Source: Alteromonas sp. C1M14 (GTDB taxonomy: Bacteria; Pseudomonadota; Gammaproteobacteria; Enterobacterales; Alteromonadaceae). From it: a stretch of 64,000 nucleotides of DNA. The notes beneath the pieces are model-generated. The model searched no databases and was not told the DNA's origin. It worked only from the letters and a program-made list of their open reading frames with translations. Shown piece after piece: positions 9,565 through 20,393 of the stretch (the first letter of the stretch is position 1; every line of letters begins with the position of its first letter). The position numbers and the translations under genes were made by a program. The DNA is taken from positions 1-64,000 of the forward strand of contig NZ_JAHKQF010000001.1 of NCBI RefSeq assembly GCF_018860965.1. The letters are read 5' to 3'.

Positions 9565-10164
9565 ATGTCAGACTCCCAACGGTGCTTTTCAAGCCTTCTC
9601 TCTAAAATCAAACACTGTCAGATTTGTCAGCATGCCCTCCCTTACCCGCCTAATCCAGTATTAAGTGCTTCACCCCATGCTGCCATCACCCTAATTGGGC
9701 AAGCTCCGGGGTTAAAAGCTCACGAAAGCTCTACCCCTTGGGATGATGCAAGTGGAACAAGACTACGGCAATGGTTGGGACTGGATGCTTCGTCTTTTTA
9801 CAACGACAGCCTATTGGCGATTATTCCTATGGGGTTTTGCTTTCCTGGCTATAAGAACGGAGCTGATGCACCGCCAAGAAAGGAATGCGCCCCTGCATGG
9901 CATAACGCGCTGTTAAATTTTATACGCCCCCAGCTTATGATCCTAGTTGGCAGGTATGCTCAGCAATATTACCTCCCCCAATTCAAAACCTTAACTCAGG
10001 CTGTTAACGCCCAAAATAAAACGGTTCGTGGGGTTAATACGCTAGTACTCCCCCACCCGTCGGGTAGAAACAATCGATGGTTGGCACAACACCCTTGGTT
10101 TGAAGAACGTGTGTTGCCAGAGGTAAAGGAAACAGTGGCGAGGGTAATCTTCGAGCAGTCTTAG
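9565..10164 (+). CDS. uracil-DNA glycosylase superfamily protein
   Basis: 199 aa. The first active-site motif appears as GQAPGLKAHES followed by PWDDASGTRLRQWLG, and the second as LPHPSGRNNRW near the C terminus; both are arranged as in the UDG-like fold. The usual acidic residue of the first motif (GEAPG in family 4) is Gln here, and only one CxxC pair (residues 18-21) is visible instead of the four cysteines of the iron-sulfur enzymes. Proteins of this subgroup are common in marine gammaproteobacteria and are annotated as UDG family members; glycosylase activity has to be treated as unproven. The start has a good AAAGGAGA site. Confidence 0.82.
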   Translation: MSDSQRCFSSLLSKIKHCQICQHALPYPPNPVLSASPHAAITLIGQAPGLKAHESSTPWDDASGTRLRQWLGLDASSFYNDSLLAIIPMGFCFPGYKNGADAPPRKECAPAWHNALLNFIRPQLMILVGRYAQQYYLPQFKTLTQAVNAQNKTVRGVNTLVLPHPSGRNNRWLAQHPWFEERVLPEVKETVARVIFEQS

Positions 10165-10167
10165 TCG

Positions 10168-12405
10168 TCAATCGACGTGCTGTTGCTTACTTTCAAGGTA
10201 GTGTAATAGGTCTTCAAAAGGCATTGGCTTGGCAAACAGAAAGCCTTGGGCTTCATCACAGCCTAACTTGATCATAAAGCTGGCTTGTTCTCGTTTTTCA
10301 ACCCCTTCCGCAATGGTTATCAGCCCCAATTTATTTCCAAGTGTCACAATGGTCTCAGCAATGATGGCCTCATCACCGGCGCGAATATCTTTCACAAAAG
10401 AACGGTCAACTTTTAATCGGTCTAGCGGTAGTTTTTGCAAATAGCTCATTGATGAAAAGCCTGTGCCAAAGTCATCAATAGCAATGGCTACGCCGTGCTC
10501 TTTAAGGGTCGTTAAGGCGTCGATGACAATTTGCGGCTCATCCATCACCACACTTTCAGTGATTTCTAACTCCAAGCGTTGGGGGGCACACTGTTTGTCA
10601 CTAAGGGCTCGTTTAACCTTGTCAACGAAGTGTCGATCTCTAAACTGAGGTATAGACACATTCACCGCCACTCGAACCTGTGAGTAACCTAATTCATCCA
10701 GCTGTTTGATACGATGACAGGACTCCTCAAGCACCCATTCACCAATATCTACGATCAGCCCAGAATACTCGGCTAACGGCACAAATTCCGCTGGCGAAAT
10801 ATAACCGCCATCGCCATCTGGCCACCGTAGCAGTCCTTCCACGCCAATGACGTTCTCACTGACTAAATCCACTTGAGGTTGAAACCATAGCTGGAGCTTT
10901 CTTGCATGAAAATCAGCACGCAAACGACGGATCATGGCTAATTGTCGTGTTGTTCTTTTTTCAAATTCTGGCTGATACACTTCGAAATTATCGCTGATGT
11001 TTTTCTTAGCGCGATTTAACGCGATATTGGTTCGCTTAAGAATGTCCATACCAACACTTTGTTCTGCGCCCATTTTGTAAAGACCAATGGTCACACTCAC
11101 AGGTAAAGTATGATCTCCCGCTTTAAAACTGGTTGCGAACACCGCATTGATTGACTGAGCGTTAACCAGCATTTCCGGTCCAATGAGCCCGAACACATCG
11201 CCGCCGATACGGCTTTTTCGTACGATTTCTGGATAATTTGAATCAAGGCGCTTTGCCACCGCCCGCAATAGCGCGTTGCCGGCTTCCTGCCCTAAACCAT
11301 CATTGATATCGGAGAAGTGATTAATATCGACCACAGCAACACATAAGGATGGATCTTCACGCACAGACGGACGATCCAGCATGTTAATAAACTCATTGCG
11401 GTTCGGCAGACGAGTTAGCCAGTCTCTAAACGCTGCCGTTCTTAACTCGTGGAACAGATTCACGTTTTCATAACCAACCGATATGCTGGATAAGAACACC
11501 TCTAGCAATTGGCGGTCAACACGGCTTAATTCCTTATCCATATTGATATATACCGCAGCTTCAAAACCGGAACTATTTAAATAAAGTACCGTTATACCGT
11601 CTTCGACTATATGGCGCTTTATTCGCAAACTACGATTGATGTTTTCTACGATACCGCCATTATCGATGGTCTCTACGGGCTGGTTGATGTATGACGCAAA
11701 ATGGCCTGCGGCGCCTAGCACATATACACCGTTATCATCTCTATCAAGCACCGAACCGGCTCTTGCGCAAACCACCCCTTCGGCCTCTAAACCAAGTAAC
11801 GAGCTGATTTGCGTTACGATACCTTCGCAAAACCCCTTCACCGAATGCTCTTCAAGCAAATTTGATGCAGAGGTAATAATTTTTTGTAAACCGAGGCGAC
11901 TTTGGCTGATGGTTAAAATTTGTTGATAGGAACGTATAGATGCTAACACCGTGGTGAGTAACTTACCTCGGGTTAACTCGGTTTTGGTCTTGTAATCGTT
12001 AATGTCATAGTTACGTATCACGTCTTCTTCTGGCGCGTAGCCGGGCTGTCCAGTACGAAGGATGATCCGTGGTTCGTGGAGATCTAGCTTATCCCGAAGG
12101 TATTCCACAACCATCAAGCCAGCATCGTCAGTTTCCATTACCACATCTAGCAGAATAATCGCGATATCACGGCCGTGTTCTTTAAGCAAAGCACATGCTT
12201 GCTCGCCGCTGTAAGCATGAAGAAAGTTGAGTCTTCTGTCGGCGAAGGTCACATCGGACAATGCAAGCCGAGTTACGGTATGAATTTCTTCATCATCATC
12301 AGCGATTAGTACATTCCATACTTTATGGCTGACAGGCTTTACCTCTGGATGAGGATCCTCTTCCTGAAAGATAAGCTCGTCATTTTCATAGTCTGCCGAT
12401 GACAT
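10168..12405 (-). CDS. response regulator with DUF3369, degenerate GGDEF and EAL domains
   Basis: 745 aa, no membrane segment. Order: receiver domain (about 30-155, phosphoacceptor Asp87 in LLDVV), a DUF3369-type sensory domain (about 165-325), GGDEF (about 335-480) and EAL (about 495-740). The GGDEF signature reads GGDVF (401-405), so diguanylate cyclase activity is doubtful. The EAL part has EGLLRW in place of EALLRW but keeps VNVS, LEITES, IDDFGTG, LKVDRSF and EGVE, consistent with an active c-di-GMP phosphodiesterase. No partner kinase is next to it. It ends 3 bases after the UDG-family gene (convergent, no terminator seen). Confidence 0.9.
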   Translation of the reverse strand: MSSADYENDELIFQEEDPHPEVKPVSHKVWNVLIADDDEEIHTVTRLALSDVTFADRRLNFLHAYSGEQACALLKEHGRDIAIILLDVVMETDDAGLMVVEYLRDKLDLHEPRIILRTGQPGYAPEEDVIRNYDINDYKTKTELTRGKLLTTVLASIRSYQQILTISQSRLGLQKIITSASNLLEEHSVKGFCEGIVTQISSLLGLEAEGVVCARAGSVLDRDDNGVYVLGAAGHFASYINQPVETIDNGGIVENINRSLRIKRHIVEDGITVLYLNSSGFEAAVYINMDKELSRVDRQLLEVFLSSISVGYENVNLFHELRTAAFRDWLTRLPNRNEFINMLDRPSVREDPSLCVAVVDINHFSDINDGLGQEAGNALLRAVAKRLDSNYPEIVRKSRIGGDVFGLIGPEMLVNAQSINAVFATSFKAGDHTLPVSVTIGLYKMGAEQSVGMDILKRTNIALNRAKKNISDNFEVYQPEFEKRTTRQLAMIRRLRADFHARKLQLWFQPQVDLVSENVIGVEGLLRWPDGDGGYISPAEFVPLAEYSGLIVDIGEWVLEESCHRIKQLDELGYSQVRVAVNVSIPQFRDRHFVDKVKRALSDKQCAPQRLELEITESVVMDEPQIVIDALTTLKEHGVAIAIDDFGTGFSSMSYLQKLPLDRLKVDRSFVKDIRAGDEAIIAETIVTLGNKLGLITIAEGVEKREQASFMIKLGCDEAQGFLFAKPMPFEDLLHYLESKQQHVD

Positions 12406-12540
12406 GGTAGTTTGATCCTTTAATACTGCCTGATTTAATCGTACTCGCTAGTCCCATATTTGCAAGTTTATCACTCACTCTTATCGCTTTTGTATCCGTT
12501 ATCTGTATACACTACGACAGGCACAACTTTGAGGTAACCA

Positions 12541-13473
12541 ATGAAGATTTCCGACACCCATACGACGCCCAGTATTCATCACCCTAGTTCAGAGCGCGTA
12601 AAAAGCAATAAAACAGAAAAAAAAGTCGGATCGGAGTCGAATAGCACCAATAAAACCGCCTCTCAATCAGCTGCCCAAAACGCAGCGCGCATTCAAAGCC
12701 TCTTTGCCCAAGTGGGGGTTAGAGCAAATGTTCCCCTACCTGATAGCGCGGCCCGTCGCAAAGAAATCGATCGTCGGCGCGACATTCAAGCGTTACAGCG
12801 CATTAAAAATCTACAAGCGGTCATGGAAGTAGCCTTATCCGTTAGCTTGACCCATAGCAGCACAGAACATGTCGACCCCGACTGGTTTTTTGCTTTTACG
12901 CAACTGGCAGAAAATATTCACTCTCCAGCAATGCAGTCTTTATGGGGGCAAATACTGGCGGTGGAAATTAGCCAACCCGGCGCATTTTCGTTACGTAGTT
13001 TAGAAACCTTAAAGGTACTAACCCAACGAGATGCCAAACTATTTGCCCGAGCGGTGGGGCTATCTAGTCGTCGATTAGGTGATACGGTGCCCCGTATATT
13101 AGTAGGTGTACATCAACGTCCCAGCTTTTGGTCTTTTCTCGCCCAGCGCCAACCTGAACCACTTAACTTAGCATCCTTTGGATTAAGCTATCCGGATATC
13201 CTGGCTCTAACGGATATGAAGCTAATTTTTGGCAGTGAAATTGAAAGCGGTGAGTTAACCCAAGGGCAAGGGGTAAAGTGGCGTTGTGGCTCCCATAATT
13301 TTAATTTAACACCTACCCGTCCAGGGCTGGCACTGGTGTATTATAAATTCACTTCGGTGGGGGCTGAATTGGCGAAGCTGATCAATCGCCAGACCTCAGA
13401 CGCCGGACCGTATTTACACGCCCTATCCCAACGTCTGGGAACCAGCTTTATCATCGATCACGATCCGCACTAG
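12541..13473 (+). CDS. TIGR03899-like protein, function unknown
   Basis: 310 aa, cytoplasmic. The first 60 residues are polar and Ser/Asn/Thr-rich, then comes a basic helix ([19 protein letters not shown]) and a conserved-looking block [21 protein letters not shown] followed by [13 protein letters not shown]. This pattern fits the family I know as TIGR03899 (or the related DUF2806) of Vibrio and Alteromonas. The C-terminal half has alternating hydrophobic strands. Its TAG stop overlaps the stop of the convergent cysH in the tetranucleotide CTAG. Function not known. Confidence 0.75.
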   Translation: MKISDTHTTPSIHHPSSERVKSNKTEKKVGSESNSTNKTASQSAAQNAARIQSLFAQVGVRANVPLPDSAARRKEIDRRRDIQALQRIKNLQAVMEVALSVSLTHSSTEHVDPDWFFAFTQLAENIHSPAMQSLWGQILAVEISQPGAFSLRSLETLKVLTQRDAKLFARAVGLSSRRLGDTVPRILVGVHQRPSFWSFLAQRQPEPLNLASFGLSYPDILALTDMKLIFGSEIESGELTQGQGVKWRCGSHNFNLTPTRPGLALVYYKFTSVGAELAKLINRQTSDAGPYLHALSQRLGTSFIIDHDPH

Positions 13474-14216
13474 ATGCCATCACCAAACTCATGCAGACCA
13501 CACTCTCTTTTTAAACCGAAGAAGCGGGTATCTTGCTCGTTCATCCCTTCCTGTAACGAACGAGTGGTATGCCAGTCACCAATAGAAACGTACCCTTCTT
13601 CCCACAGAGGGTGGTAAGGTAGATCATTCTCTTTAAGGTAATAATGTAAGTCTTTGTTCGTCCAATCTATGATGGGATACATTTTAAATTGGTCTCCCAC
13701 TTTCTGCAGTACGGGTAATTTTTCCCGGCTATCAGATTGGCTTCGACGCAAGCCAGCGAACCAAATCCCCGCATGCAACTCTTTCAGTGCACGTTGCATC
13801 GGTTCCACTTTATTCATGCGGTTGTATTGCTCAATTCCCTCTACGCCCTTCTCCCATAAACGTCCAAAACGGGCCTCTTGCCAAGCAGCCGTGATAGGCG
13901 CCCGGTAAACCTTTAAGTTAAGTTTCAACTTTTCCGTTAGCAAATCAACAAACGTGTAGGTTTCGGGAAATAAATATCCGGTATCCGTTAATACCACCGG
14001 AATATCTGGTTGCGCCTGGGTCATTAAATGCAACATCACCGCAGATTGGGCACCAAAACTGGATGACACCATCGCATTACCGGGCAACATGTTAAGGGCC
14101 CAGCGAATACGCTGGGCAGCCGACATTTTTTCCAGATCCTCATTGAGCGCGGCCAGTTCTTCCGCGCTTACACTAGAAATAAGAGGAACCGGCTTATGAA
14201 GTAGCGTATCAGTCAT
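13470..14216 (-). CDS. cysH: phosphoadenosine phosphosulfate reductase
   Basis: 248 aa from the ATG at 14216 (MTDTLLHK), which follows an AAGAGAT site; a TTG at 14237 is possible but less likely. The enzyme reduces PAPS to sulfite with thioredoxin. The PP-loop-like [13 protein letters not shown] motif and the C-terminal ECGLHEFG with the catalytic cysteine are present. Extra cysteine pairs of the iron-sulfur APS reductases are missing, so PAPS is the expected substrate. The start overlaps the cysI stop by 8 bases (ATGACTGA), indicating translational coupling in cysJ-cysI-cysH. Confidence 0.95.
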   Translation of the reverse strand: MTDTLLHKPVPLISSVSAEELAALNEDLEKMSAAQRIRWALNMLPGNAMVSSSFGAQSAVMLHLMTQAQPDIPVVLTDTGYLFPETYTFVDLLTEKLKLNLKVYRAPITAAWQEARFGRLWEKGVEGIEQYNRMNKVEPMQRALKELHAGIWFAGLRRSQSDSREKLPVLQKVGDQFKMYPIIDWTNKDLHYYLKENDLPYHPLWEEGYVSIGDWHTTRSLQEGMNEQDTRFFGLKRECGLHEFGDGI

Positions 14217-15927
14217 AGAAATCTCTTGCTGAGTCAATTACCGGAGCAACAACCCCTGCGCGTACTACATAATCGCCAAAGGCTTCGTTTTCGTTTCGCT
14301 CTTTCGCCCAGCGTCCCACAAGGGTATCTAGCTCGGCGAAAATGTCATCTTCACTGATGTTTTCCTGATACATTTTGGGGATCCGCGTACCTTCTCGGTT
14401 ACCACCAATATGCAGGTTATATTTACCTGGTCCCTTTCCTACTAAACCGATTTCGGCCAGCATTGCTCGGCCGCAGCCATTAGGACAACCGGTAATACGA
14501 AAGATAATACTGTCGTCAGCTAACCCATGTTTGGCCAATACAGATTCCATCCGCCCTACCGCTTCGGGCAGATACCGTTCGGCTTCCGCCATCGCCAAAG
14601 GACAGGTTGGTAAAGAGACACAGGCCATTGAATCTAGCATCTGATTAGACGTGGTGTTATCCAACAAACCATGTTCACGGGCTAACTTTTCAATCAACGG
14701 CTTTTGCTCTGCACTAACGCCAGCAATAATGAGATTTTGATTGGCTGTTAACCTAAAATCACCTTGGTGAATTTGGGCAATTTCCCGACAACCCGTTTTT
14801 AAAGGCTTACCAGGAAAGTCTAGGATCCGACCATTTTCGATAAACAGGGTAAGGTGGTATTTGCCATCAATACCTTCTGCCCAGCCAAAACGATCGCCTC
14901 GGCTGGTGAAAGCATAAGGACGACTATCCGCAAAGGTGATGCCTGCTCGCTTTTCCACCTCTGCTTTAAAATTATCGACCCCAACGCGTTCAAGGGTATA
15001 TTTGGTTTTGGCATTTTTACGATTAACCCGATTTCCCCAATCGCGCTGGGTAGTGACTACGGCTTCGGCTACCGCTAACGTGTCTTGCAACGAAATATAA
15101 CCAAAGTCGGTGGCTTTACGAGGATAAGTCGATTTATCACCATGAGTCATGGCAAGGCCGCCGCCCACAAGCACGTTAAAGCCAATAAGTTTGCCGTTTT
15201 CAGCAATGGCTACAAAGTTAAGATCATTGGCATGCACATCCACGTCGTTTTGCGGCGGTATAACTACGGTAGTTTTAAATTTCCGGGGAAGATAATTATC
15301 CCCTAAAATAGGCTCCACCGGCTTTTCCGTTGTTTCTACCTTCTCGCCGTCTAACCATATTTCCGCATAGGCACGGGTTTTAGGCAGCAAATGCTCACTG
15401 ATTTTCTTCGCCCATTCGTAAGCCTCCACATGTAACTCAGACTCAATGGGGTTAGAGGTACACAAAACATTTCGGTTTACGTCACCCGCGGTAGCAATGG
15501 AATCGATACCCGTGCTGTTAAGGGTCTGGTGCATAGTTTTAATATGCGGCTTTAAGACACCATGAAACTGAAAGGTTTGACGAGTAGTAAGACGAATACT
15601 GCCGTACATGGTTTGTTCTTCAGCAAATTTATCAATAACCAACCATTGCTCTGGCGTTATGATCCCACCCGGTAAACGGGCACGAAGCATCACATTATGT
15701 AATGGCTCTAGCTTTTGCTTAGTCCGTTCCGCCCGAATATCCCGGTCATCTTGCTGATACATACCGTGGAAACGAATAAGCTGAAAATTATCTGCGGTAA
15801 AACCACCGGTGAGATCATCTTTCAGATCTTGTTCAATGGTGCCGCGCAAATTACGACTTTCGCCTTTTAAGCGTTCGTTGTCAGCCAGCTTGCCTTCAAC
15901 GATATAGGGAGACTTTTCTTGACTCAT
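14209..15927 (-). CDS. cysI: sulfite reductase hemoprotein beta-component
   Basis: 572 aa, normal length. It reduces sulfite to sulfide by six electrons with siroheme and a 4Fe-4S cluster. The cluster/siroheme cysteines are visible as GCREIAQ... plus the SLPTCPLA segment and the [10 protein letters not shown] motif near residue 490. The N-terminal RQTFQFHG is the conserved substrate/siroheme region. Start and cysJ stop share one base (TAATG), so the two subunits are made coupled. Confidence 0.96.
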   Translation of the reverse strand: MSQEKSPYIVEGKLADNERLKGESRNLRGTIEQDLKDDLTGGFTADNFQLIRFHGMYQQDDRDIRAERTKQKLEPLHNVMLRARLPGGIITPEQWLVIDKFAEEQTMYGSIRLTTRQTFQFHGVLKPHIKTMHQTLNSTGIDSIATAGDVNRNVLCTSNPIESELHVEAYEWAKKISEHLLPKTRAYAEIWLDGEKVETTEKPVEPILGDNYLPRKFKTTVVIPPQNDVDVHANDLNFVAIAENGKLIGFNVLVGGGLAMTHGDKSTYPRKATDFGYISLQDTLAVAEAVVTTQRDWGNRVNRKNAKTKYTLERVGVDNFKAEVEKRAGITFADSRPYAFTSRGDRFGWAEGIDGKYHLTLFIENGRILDFPGKPLKTGCREIAQIHQGDFRLTANQNLIIAGVSAEQKPLIEKLAREHGLLDNTTSNQMLDSMACVSLPTCPLAMAEAERYLPEAVGRMESVLAKHGLADDSIIFRITGCPNGCGRAMLAEIGLVGKGPGKYNLHIGGNREGTRIPKMYQENISEDDIFAELDTLVGRWAKERNENEAFGDYVVRAGVVAPVIDSARDFYD

Positions 15928-17744
15928 TAATAGACATCCTTCTGATAACGTTTGGCTTTGCGCATGGCGACAAGATACGCCTTAGCATCGTCTTCCGATT
16001 TTCCACCATGTTCTTGAATAATTGACAATAAAGCGGCTTCTACATCTTTTGCCATATGGGTGGCATCACCACACACATAAAAATGGGCACCGGACTCGAG
16101 CCAATCAAAAATGCCTTTACCATTTTCTAATAAGCGATGTTGCACATAGACTTTCTCTTTTTGATCTCGAGAAAACGCCAGCGTGATGTTATCCAGCAAA
16201 CCGGATTTCACATACCCTTGCCATTCCACCTGATACAAAAAATCTTGGGTAAAATGCGGGTTACCGAAGAACAACCAGTTCTTGCCCTCTGCGCCTTGTG
16301 CATCACGCTCTTGCATAAACGCTCTAAAAGGCGCAATACCGGTACCCGGTCCAACCATAATCACTGGAGTGTCCGCACTCTCAGGTAAGCGGAAGTTATC
16401 GTTTTTCTCGATATAAACCTCGATTTCTTCGCCTTCTTCCAGTCTTTCACACAGATAACTAGATGCGCCGCCTTGGTGGCGTTGCCCAAAAGCTTCGTAA
16501 TCCACATGGGCAACGGTTAGATGCACTTCATCTTCAACTTCTGCCTGACTAGATGCGATGGAATACAATCGCGGTGTAAGAGGCCGTAATGCATCAACCA
16601 GTGCCTGTGCTGAAATACTCGCGGGGTGCTCTTTCACAATATCAATGATCTGTCGTTCAGCTAAATAGGTGCGCAATTGTGCCGGTTCGGCTAACAAGCC
16701 TGCTAAAGCGTCAGATCCCGTTGCTGCCTGATAGGCTTTCACAAACGTAGGGTAGCTTAAGGTTAACTCCAGTTTTGACCCAAGCGCTTCCGAAAGCGAA
16801 TACTCTCCATCGGCGAGTTTTACTTGTTCACTGCCCGTTAACCCAACCAATTCAACCAGTTCATTCACAAGGGCGGGCGTGTTTTTGAACCACACGCCTA
16901 ACGCATCACCCGGTTGATAAGTTATGCCGGACTCTTCAAGGCTAATTTCAATATGACGGATGTCTTTGATTGAATCTCGACCGGTAATTTTTTGTGATGT
17001 TAGCAAGGTGGCTGCGTAAGGCGCTTTTTTCGAATAAGTCGCACCGCCACTGACCACCGTGCTGCCCGTTTGCACCGCAACGCTTGGTTGAGAACCAGAA
17101 GATGCAAAGTCCTCTTTAAGGGCATCCACAACTCGGGTTGTCCAAGTGGCCGCTACGTCGTCATAATCCACGTCGCAATCTTGTCGTTCGACAATGGGTT
17201 TTGCCCCTAACTTTGTGAGGCGTTCGTCAAAATCTTTCCCCGTTTGACAGAAAAATTCGTAGCTGCTGTCGCCTAAACCCAATACCGCATATTTTAGGCC
17301 GGCTAACTTTGGTGCTTTTTTGCTGGCAAGAAACTCATGGAGTTCTACCGCATCATCGGGCGCATCCCCTTCACCATGCGTGCTGACAAAAATCACCACA
17401 TGGGTTTCATTTTTTATTTGACGAGGCTTGTAGTCGCTCATACTCACAAGCTTGCTGGTGTAGCCGGCTTGTTCTGCTTGCGCTTGGAACTGCTGAGCAA
17501 GCCCTTTAGCATTGCCCGTTTGAGAACCAACTAATATGGTTAAGGTTGCTGAGCCACCATTATCTTGTACGCCAGCAACGGGCGCCACGCCGCCAGACTG
17601 ACCTGCGGCCAGTCCTGCTGCATAACCACTCACCCAGGTGAGTTGATCACGATTTAAGCCTGCAATGGCTTGCGTAATCGCATTCCATTGATTGTCGTTT
17701 AGCACCGCACCGGGCGCTTGATTTTGATTAGATTTCGCTGACAT
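15927..17744 (-). CDS. cysJ: sulfite reductase flavoprotein alpha-component
   Basis: 605 aa. An N-terminal flavodoxin domain (about 65-205; [11 protein letters not shown] and [11 protein letters not shown] bind FMN) is followed by the FAD domain (RLYSIASSQ) and the NADP-binding ferredoxin-reductase domain ([24 protein letters not shown], ending in KRYQKDVY). It delivers NADPH electrons to CysI. First gene of the cysJIH operon; cysG is not next to it. I did not find a convincing CysB site upstream. Confidence 0.96.
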   Translation of the reverse strand: MSAKSNQNQAPGAVLNDNQWNAITQAIAGLNRDQLTWVSGYAAGLAAGQSGGVAPVAGVQDNGGSATLTILVGSQTGNAKGLAQQFQAQAEQAGYTSKLVSMSDYKPRQIKNETHVVIFVSTHGEGDAPDDAVELHEFLASKKAPKLAGLKYAVLGLGDSSYEFFCQTGKDFDERLTKLGAKPIVERQDCDVDYDDVAATWTTRVVDALKEDFASSGSQPSVAVQTGSTVVSGGATYSKKAPYAATLLTSQKITGRDSIKDIRHIEISLEESGITYQPGDALGVWFKNTPALVNELVELVGLTGSEQVKLADGEYSLSEALGSKLELTLSYPTFVKAYQAATGSDALAGLLAEPAQLRTYLAERQIIDIVKEHPASISAQALVDALRPLTPRLYSIASSQAEVEDEVHLTVAHVDYEAFGQRHQGGASSYLCERLEEGEEIEVYIEKNDNFRLPESADTPVIMVGPGTGIAPFRAFMQERDAQGAEGKNWLFFGNPHFTQDFLYQVEWQGYVKSGLLDNITLAFSRDQKEKVYVQHRLLENGKGIFDWLESGAHFYVCGDATHMAKDVEAALLSIIQEHGGKSEDDAKAYLVAMRKAKRYQKDVY

Positions 17745-17885
17745 AACACATTTGCCTTGTTGAGTTGGGTAAAGGCTAACGGCTTTTTCCTATAAGCGAA
17801 AAGAATTAATCACACTTTTTTATGCTCTAAAGTTTCTAAAAAACATTTTTGGCGGCTTTAAAGTGATAAACAGGAGGGAAAACAG

Positions 17886-17913
17886 CGCCTGGTAGGCATG
17901 AATCTACCAGGCG
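17886..17913 (-). terminator. terminator of the TIGR04219-like gene
   Basis: CGCCTGGTAG and CTACCAGGCG make a perfect 10-bp stem with an 8-base loop, 6 bases after the stop at 17920. On the minus strand it is followed by CTGTTTT, a weak U-tract. Confidence 0.7.
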
Positions 17914-17919
17914 AGGAAG

Positions 17920-18693
17920 TTAGAAATGAATTTCTAATCCGGCAAAGGGACCATGAAAAGACATATCAGCGGTAACGCCGTCAAGATCATCGATATCAAG
18001 ATCCACACTACGGTAACCAGCCTGAATGTTCATATCTACCGCGAGGCTTTCAATAAATGAATAGGTTAGTGCAACCTGATAGTCACTGAATTTATGATCA
18101 TCAAAAGAAAGATAACTACCCTCTGCGTAGGCACCTAGCCCTGTAAATGGCAAGCCAACTTGAATACGTGAATAGGCCATGGGCACAATCCCAGAAAAAG
18201 ACTGCTCACCTTGGGTGCTGCTGTCTGAATCTAACACATACATGGTGCCATCCACGTATTTTCCATTGATACCAAGATCTAAACTTAGCAAATCGTTGTC
18301 AAACACTTCGTAATACAAAATGATGTCGGTGGTTTGTAATTCGGTTTCTGTGTAAATGTCGCTATTTGCCGAATACACATCACCATCGAAGGTATAGGAA
18401 GACTGAAGATTAGTAACACCGTCGCTGTCTAGGGAGGTGATATTTAATTTTACGTTGGGAATAAAAGGAAGAGGATGCTCAAGCGCCGCATAAAATGCGG
18501 TGTTTGCCTGACTATCAAAATTGAAGTCGGCCATTGTACTGCCGTTAGAGAAAGTACTATTGTCTGCAAAACCACCGGATGTGTTGGTGCCCCAGGCTTG
18601 TGCGCCAACATAGAGACCGGCCAATGTATCGGCCATCGCCGGTGATGCAGATAAAGCAGCAACTGCCGTTACCGCCATAATGCACTTATTCAT
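17920..18693 (-). CDS. TIGR04219-type outer-membrane beta-barrel protein
   Basis: 257 aa. A signal peptide (cleavage after ASPAMA, residue 21) is followed by repeated amphipathic strands and a terminal Phe (GLEIHF), which is the outer-membrane sorting signal. The pattern GLYVGAQAWGTNTSG near the mature N terminus and the glycine-aromatic strands fit the family I know as TIGR04219, found in marine gammaproteobacteria. Cargo or role unknown. Three bases separate it from the DUF2333 gene upstream, so they form one unit. Confidence 0.85.
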   Translation of the reverse strand: MNKCIMAVTAVAALSASPAMADTLAGLYVGAQAWGTNTSGGFADNSTFSNGSTMADFNFDSQANTAFYAALEHPLPFIPNVKLNITSLDSDGVTNLQSSYTFDGDVYSANSDIYTETELQTTDIILYYEVFDNDLLSLDLGINGKYVDGTMYVLDSDSSTQGEQSFSGIVPMAYSRIQVGLPFTGLGAYAEGSYLSFDDHKFSDYQVALTYSFIESLAVDMNIQAGYRSVDLDIDDLDGVTADMSFHGPFAGLEIHF

Positions 18694-18696
18694 GTA

Positions 18697-19695
18697 TTAT
18701 CCTTGATTGAGAAGTTCACTCAGTTCGATTAGTGCTGCATTAGCACGAGAAATATAGTTAGCCATCACTAAAGAGTGGTTGGCCAACATGCCAAAACCAT
18801 CGCCATTCAGGATCATCGGACTCCAAACCGTCTTTTGGGTCGATTCTAATTCCCGAATGATCTGACGAAGACTAACCAATGCGTTTTTGTCTTCGAGAAT
18901 ATCGGCAAACTCAATTTCAACAGCTTTTAAGAAATGCAGCAAGGCCCAAGTCGCCCCTCTTGCCTCATAAAAGTTGTCATCCAGCTTCCACCAGCTTGTT
19001 TTAAGTACCCGTTCTGAGGCAACAGGCGTGGATTGCTTTGCCTTATTATCACCGGCCAAATCTGTATTCATTCGAGCGGAATCCACACTGGCGCTTAAAC
19101 GTTGTGAATAACTGCCTAAGCGTTTTTCTACCTGCTTTAACCAGTCCCGTAAATTATCCGCCCGGGTATAAAATTGACTGTCGCCCAGTGTGGGGTCCAC
19201 CAATTCATTACGGTACTGAATTAAATTACGCAGCCCGTTTCGATAGGCCGATTCGGCGGACGGTAATGCCCAACTGCGGCTATTTACATTAAATTCAGGC
19301 TGGGCCTTCATCAAATTCTGATTTTCGATAGACTGGGATTGAGAGCGACTAAAATCTTTGCGCATTGCCAATGACAAATCCCGAATCATTTCCAACGCGC
19401 CAAATTCCCACGCGGGCATATTATCAAGGAACAATCCTGGAGGGGTTACGTCGTTGGACAGGTACCCACCGGGTTTATCAAGCATCTTTTCTGTCACGAT
19501 AATCAGTGTTGAGGTTACCGTGTAGCCGGGAACATCTGCGTATGTTTGACTTTGTGCCTGTTCGGACACGGCTTGTCTCACATCGAAGGTATCCGGTTCA
19601 AAACTCCAGTAAACGCCAATTAGCCAGAAGATAAGCAATAGGACAAGTACCGTGCCGCCGATAGATTTAGTATTTAAATACTGTTTGATGCTCAA
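18697..19695 (-). CDS. DUF2333 family inner-membrane protein
   Basis: 332 aa with one N-terminal membrane segment (about 13-30) and a large, mostly helical, periplasmic part. The stretch DKPGGYLSNDVTPPGLFLDNMPAWEFGAL and the later WGP/WSPMILNGDGFGMLANHSL-like block are what I recognise from DUF2333 proteins (the strings are quoted in pieces). No enzymatic motif is seen. It is co-transcribed with the outer-membrane barrel 3 bases downstream, suggesting a shared envelope role. Confidence 0.82.
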   Translation of the reverse strand: MSIKQYLNTKSIGGTVLVLLLIFWLIGVYWSFEPDTFDVRQAVSEQAQSQTYADVPGYTVTSTLIIVTEKMLDKPGGYLSNDVTPPGLFLDNMPAWEFGALEMIRDLSLAMRKDFSRSQSQSIENQNLMKAQPEFNVNSRSWALPSAESAYRNGLRNLIQYRNELVDPTLGDSQFYTRADNLRDWLKQVEKRLGSYSQRLSASVDSARMNTDLAGDNKAKQSTPVASERVLKTSWWKLDDNFYEARGATWALLHFLKAVEIEFADILEDKNALVSLRQIIRELESTQKTVWSPMILNGDGFGMLANHSLVMANYISRANAALIELSELLNQG

Positions 19696-19803
19696 CGTTA
19701 GTTTTCCTTCTCAATAACGAAAAACGGGGGGTTCCCACTTATTTTATATCGATGTTCACTGCATATTAGCACCCTATCTGGCTATTTTCGCGTTAAATAG
19801 CCA

Positions 19804-20136
19804 TTAAGAGGTGTGAGCCGCCCGTTGACCTTGCCGATAAATCCACATTGCTAATACCACCAATACCACCGGCCATAGGGCACTTAAACCGACTACCACT
19901 AAGGCTGCAACCGAGGCCAAAACCGCTATGGCAATAGTGCCAAATACACTAAGTGCCACCACAAAGCCAATCAGTACAAACACGATACTCACCGCAGAAA
20001 ACACCGCCAAGTTTTCTAATGGCGACAACATATCATCCCCCATCATTAGGTGCATCCCAAACCAATCTTGCAATGCGCCCCCCAAGCCATAGACCACCAA
20101 TGTGGCAATAAGAATCGCTAATAAAAAGTTCTTCAT
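19804..20136 (-). CDS. small membrane protein of the psp cluster
   Basis: 110 aa with a hydrophobic N terminus (residues 4-22) and two long hydrophobic stretches (about 45-68 and 70-102), giving three membrane segments and a short basic tail. I do not recognise a named family. It overlaps the pspC stop by 4 bases (ATGA), so it is translated with pspC. The position is where pspD or pspG-like accessory genes can occur, but sequence similarity to them is not evident. A role in the envelope stress response is inferred from position only. Confidence 0.7.
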   Translation of the reverse strand: MKNFLLAILIATLVVYGLGGALQDWFGMHLMMGDDMLSPLENLAVFSAVSIVFVLIGFVVALSVFGTIAIAVLASVAALVVVGLSALWPVVLVVLAMWIYRQGQRAAHTS

Positions 20137-20339
20137 ATTATACGCCTTGGCAACAGCACAACAGCAATCACATAAGCTAGCAGCACCGGTATAGAAAGAA
20201 ATATAAGACCAAAGATCGCGGCAGCTCTAATCCATACGGCGTCTATAGAAAAATAGTTCGCCACGCCCGCACATACACCACTTATCATGCCGTTTTCCAC
20301 GTCTCGATGAATCTTGTTGTTCGATTCTGGTAAAGTCAT
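20133..20339 (-). CDS. pspC: PspC-domain protein
   Basis: 68 aa, the minimal PspC size. The family core is present: basic N terminus, NGMISGVCAGVANYF, then IDAVWIRAAAIF leading into one hydrophobic segment and LLPRRII at the end. In enterobacteria PspC with PspB senses inner-membrane stress and releases PspF from PspA. The longer cytoplasmic C-terminal helix of E. coli PspC is missing here and there is no pspB. It lies 54 bases downstream of pspA and overlaps the next gene. Confidence 0.88.
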   Translation of the reverse strand: MTLPESNNKIHRDVENGMISGVCAGVANYFSIDAVWIRAAAIFGLIFLSIPVLLAYVIAVVLLPRRII

Positions 20340-20393
20340 AAATCACTCCTTTTAATGTAGGCGCGCTTGTATCTAAGCGCACCTAAAGATAGT

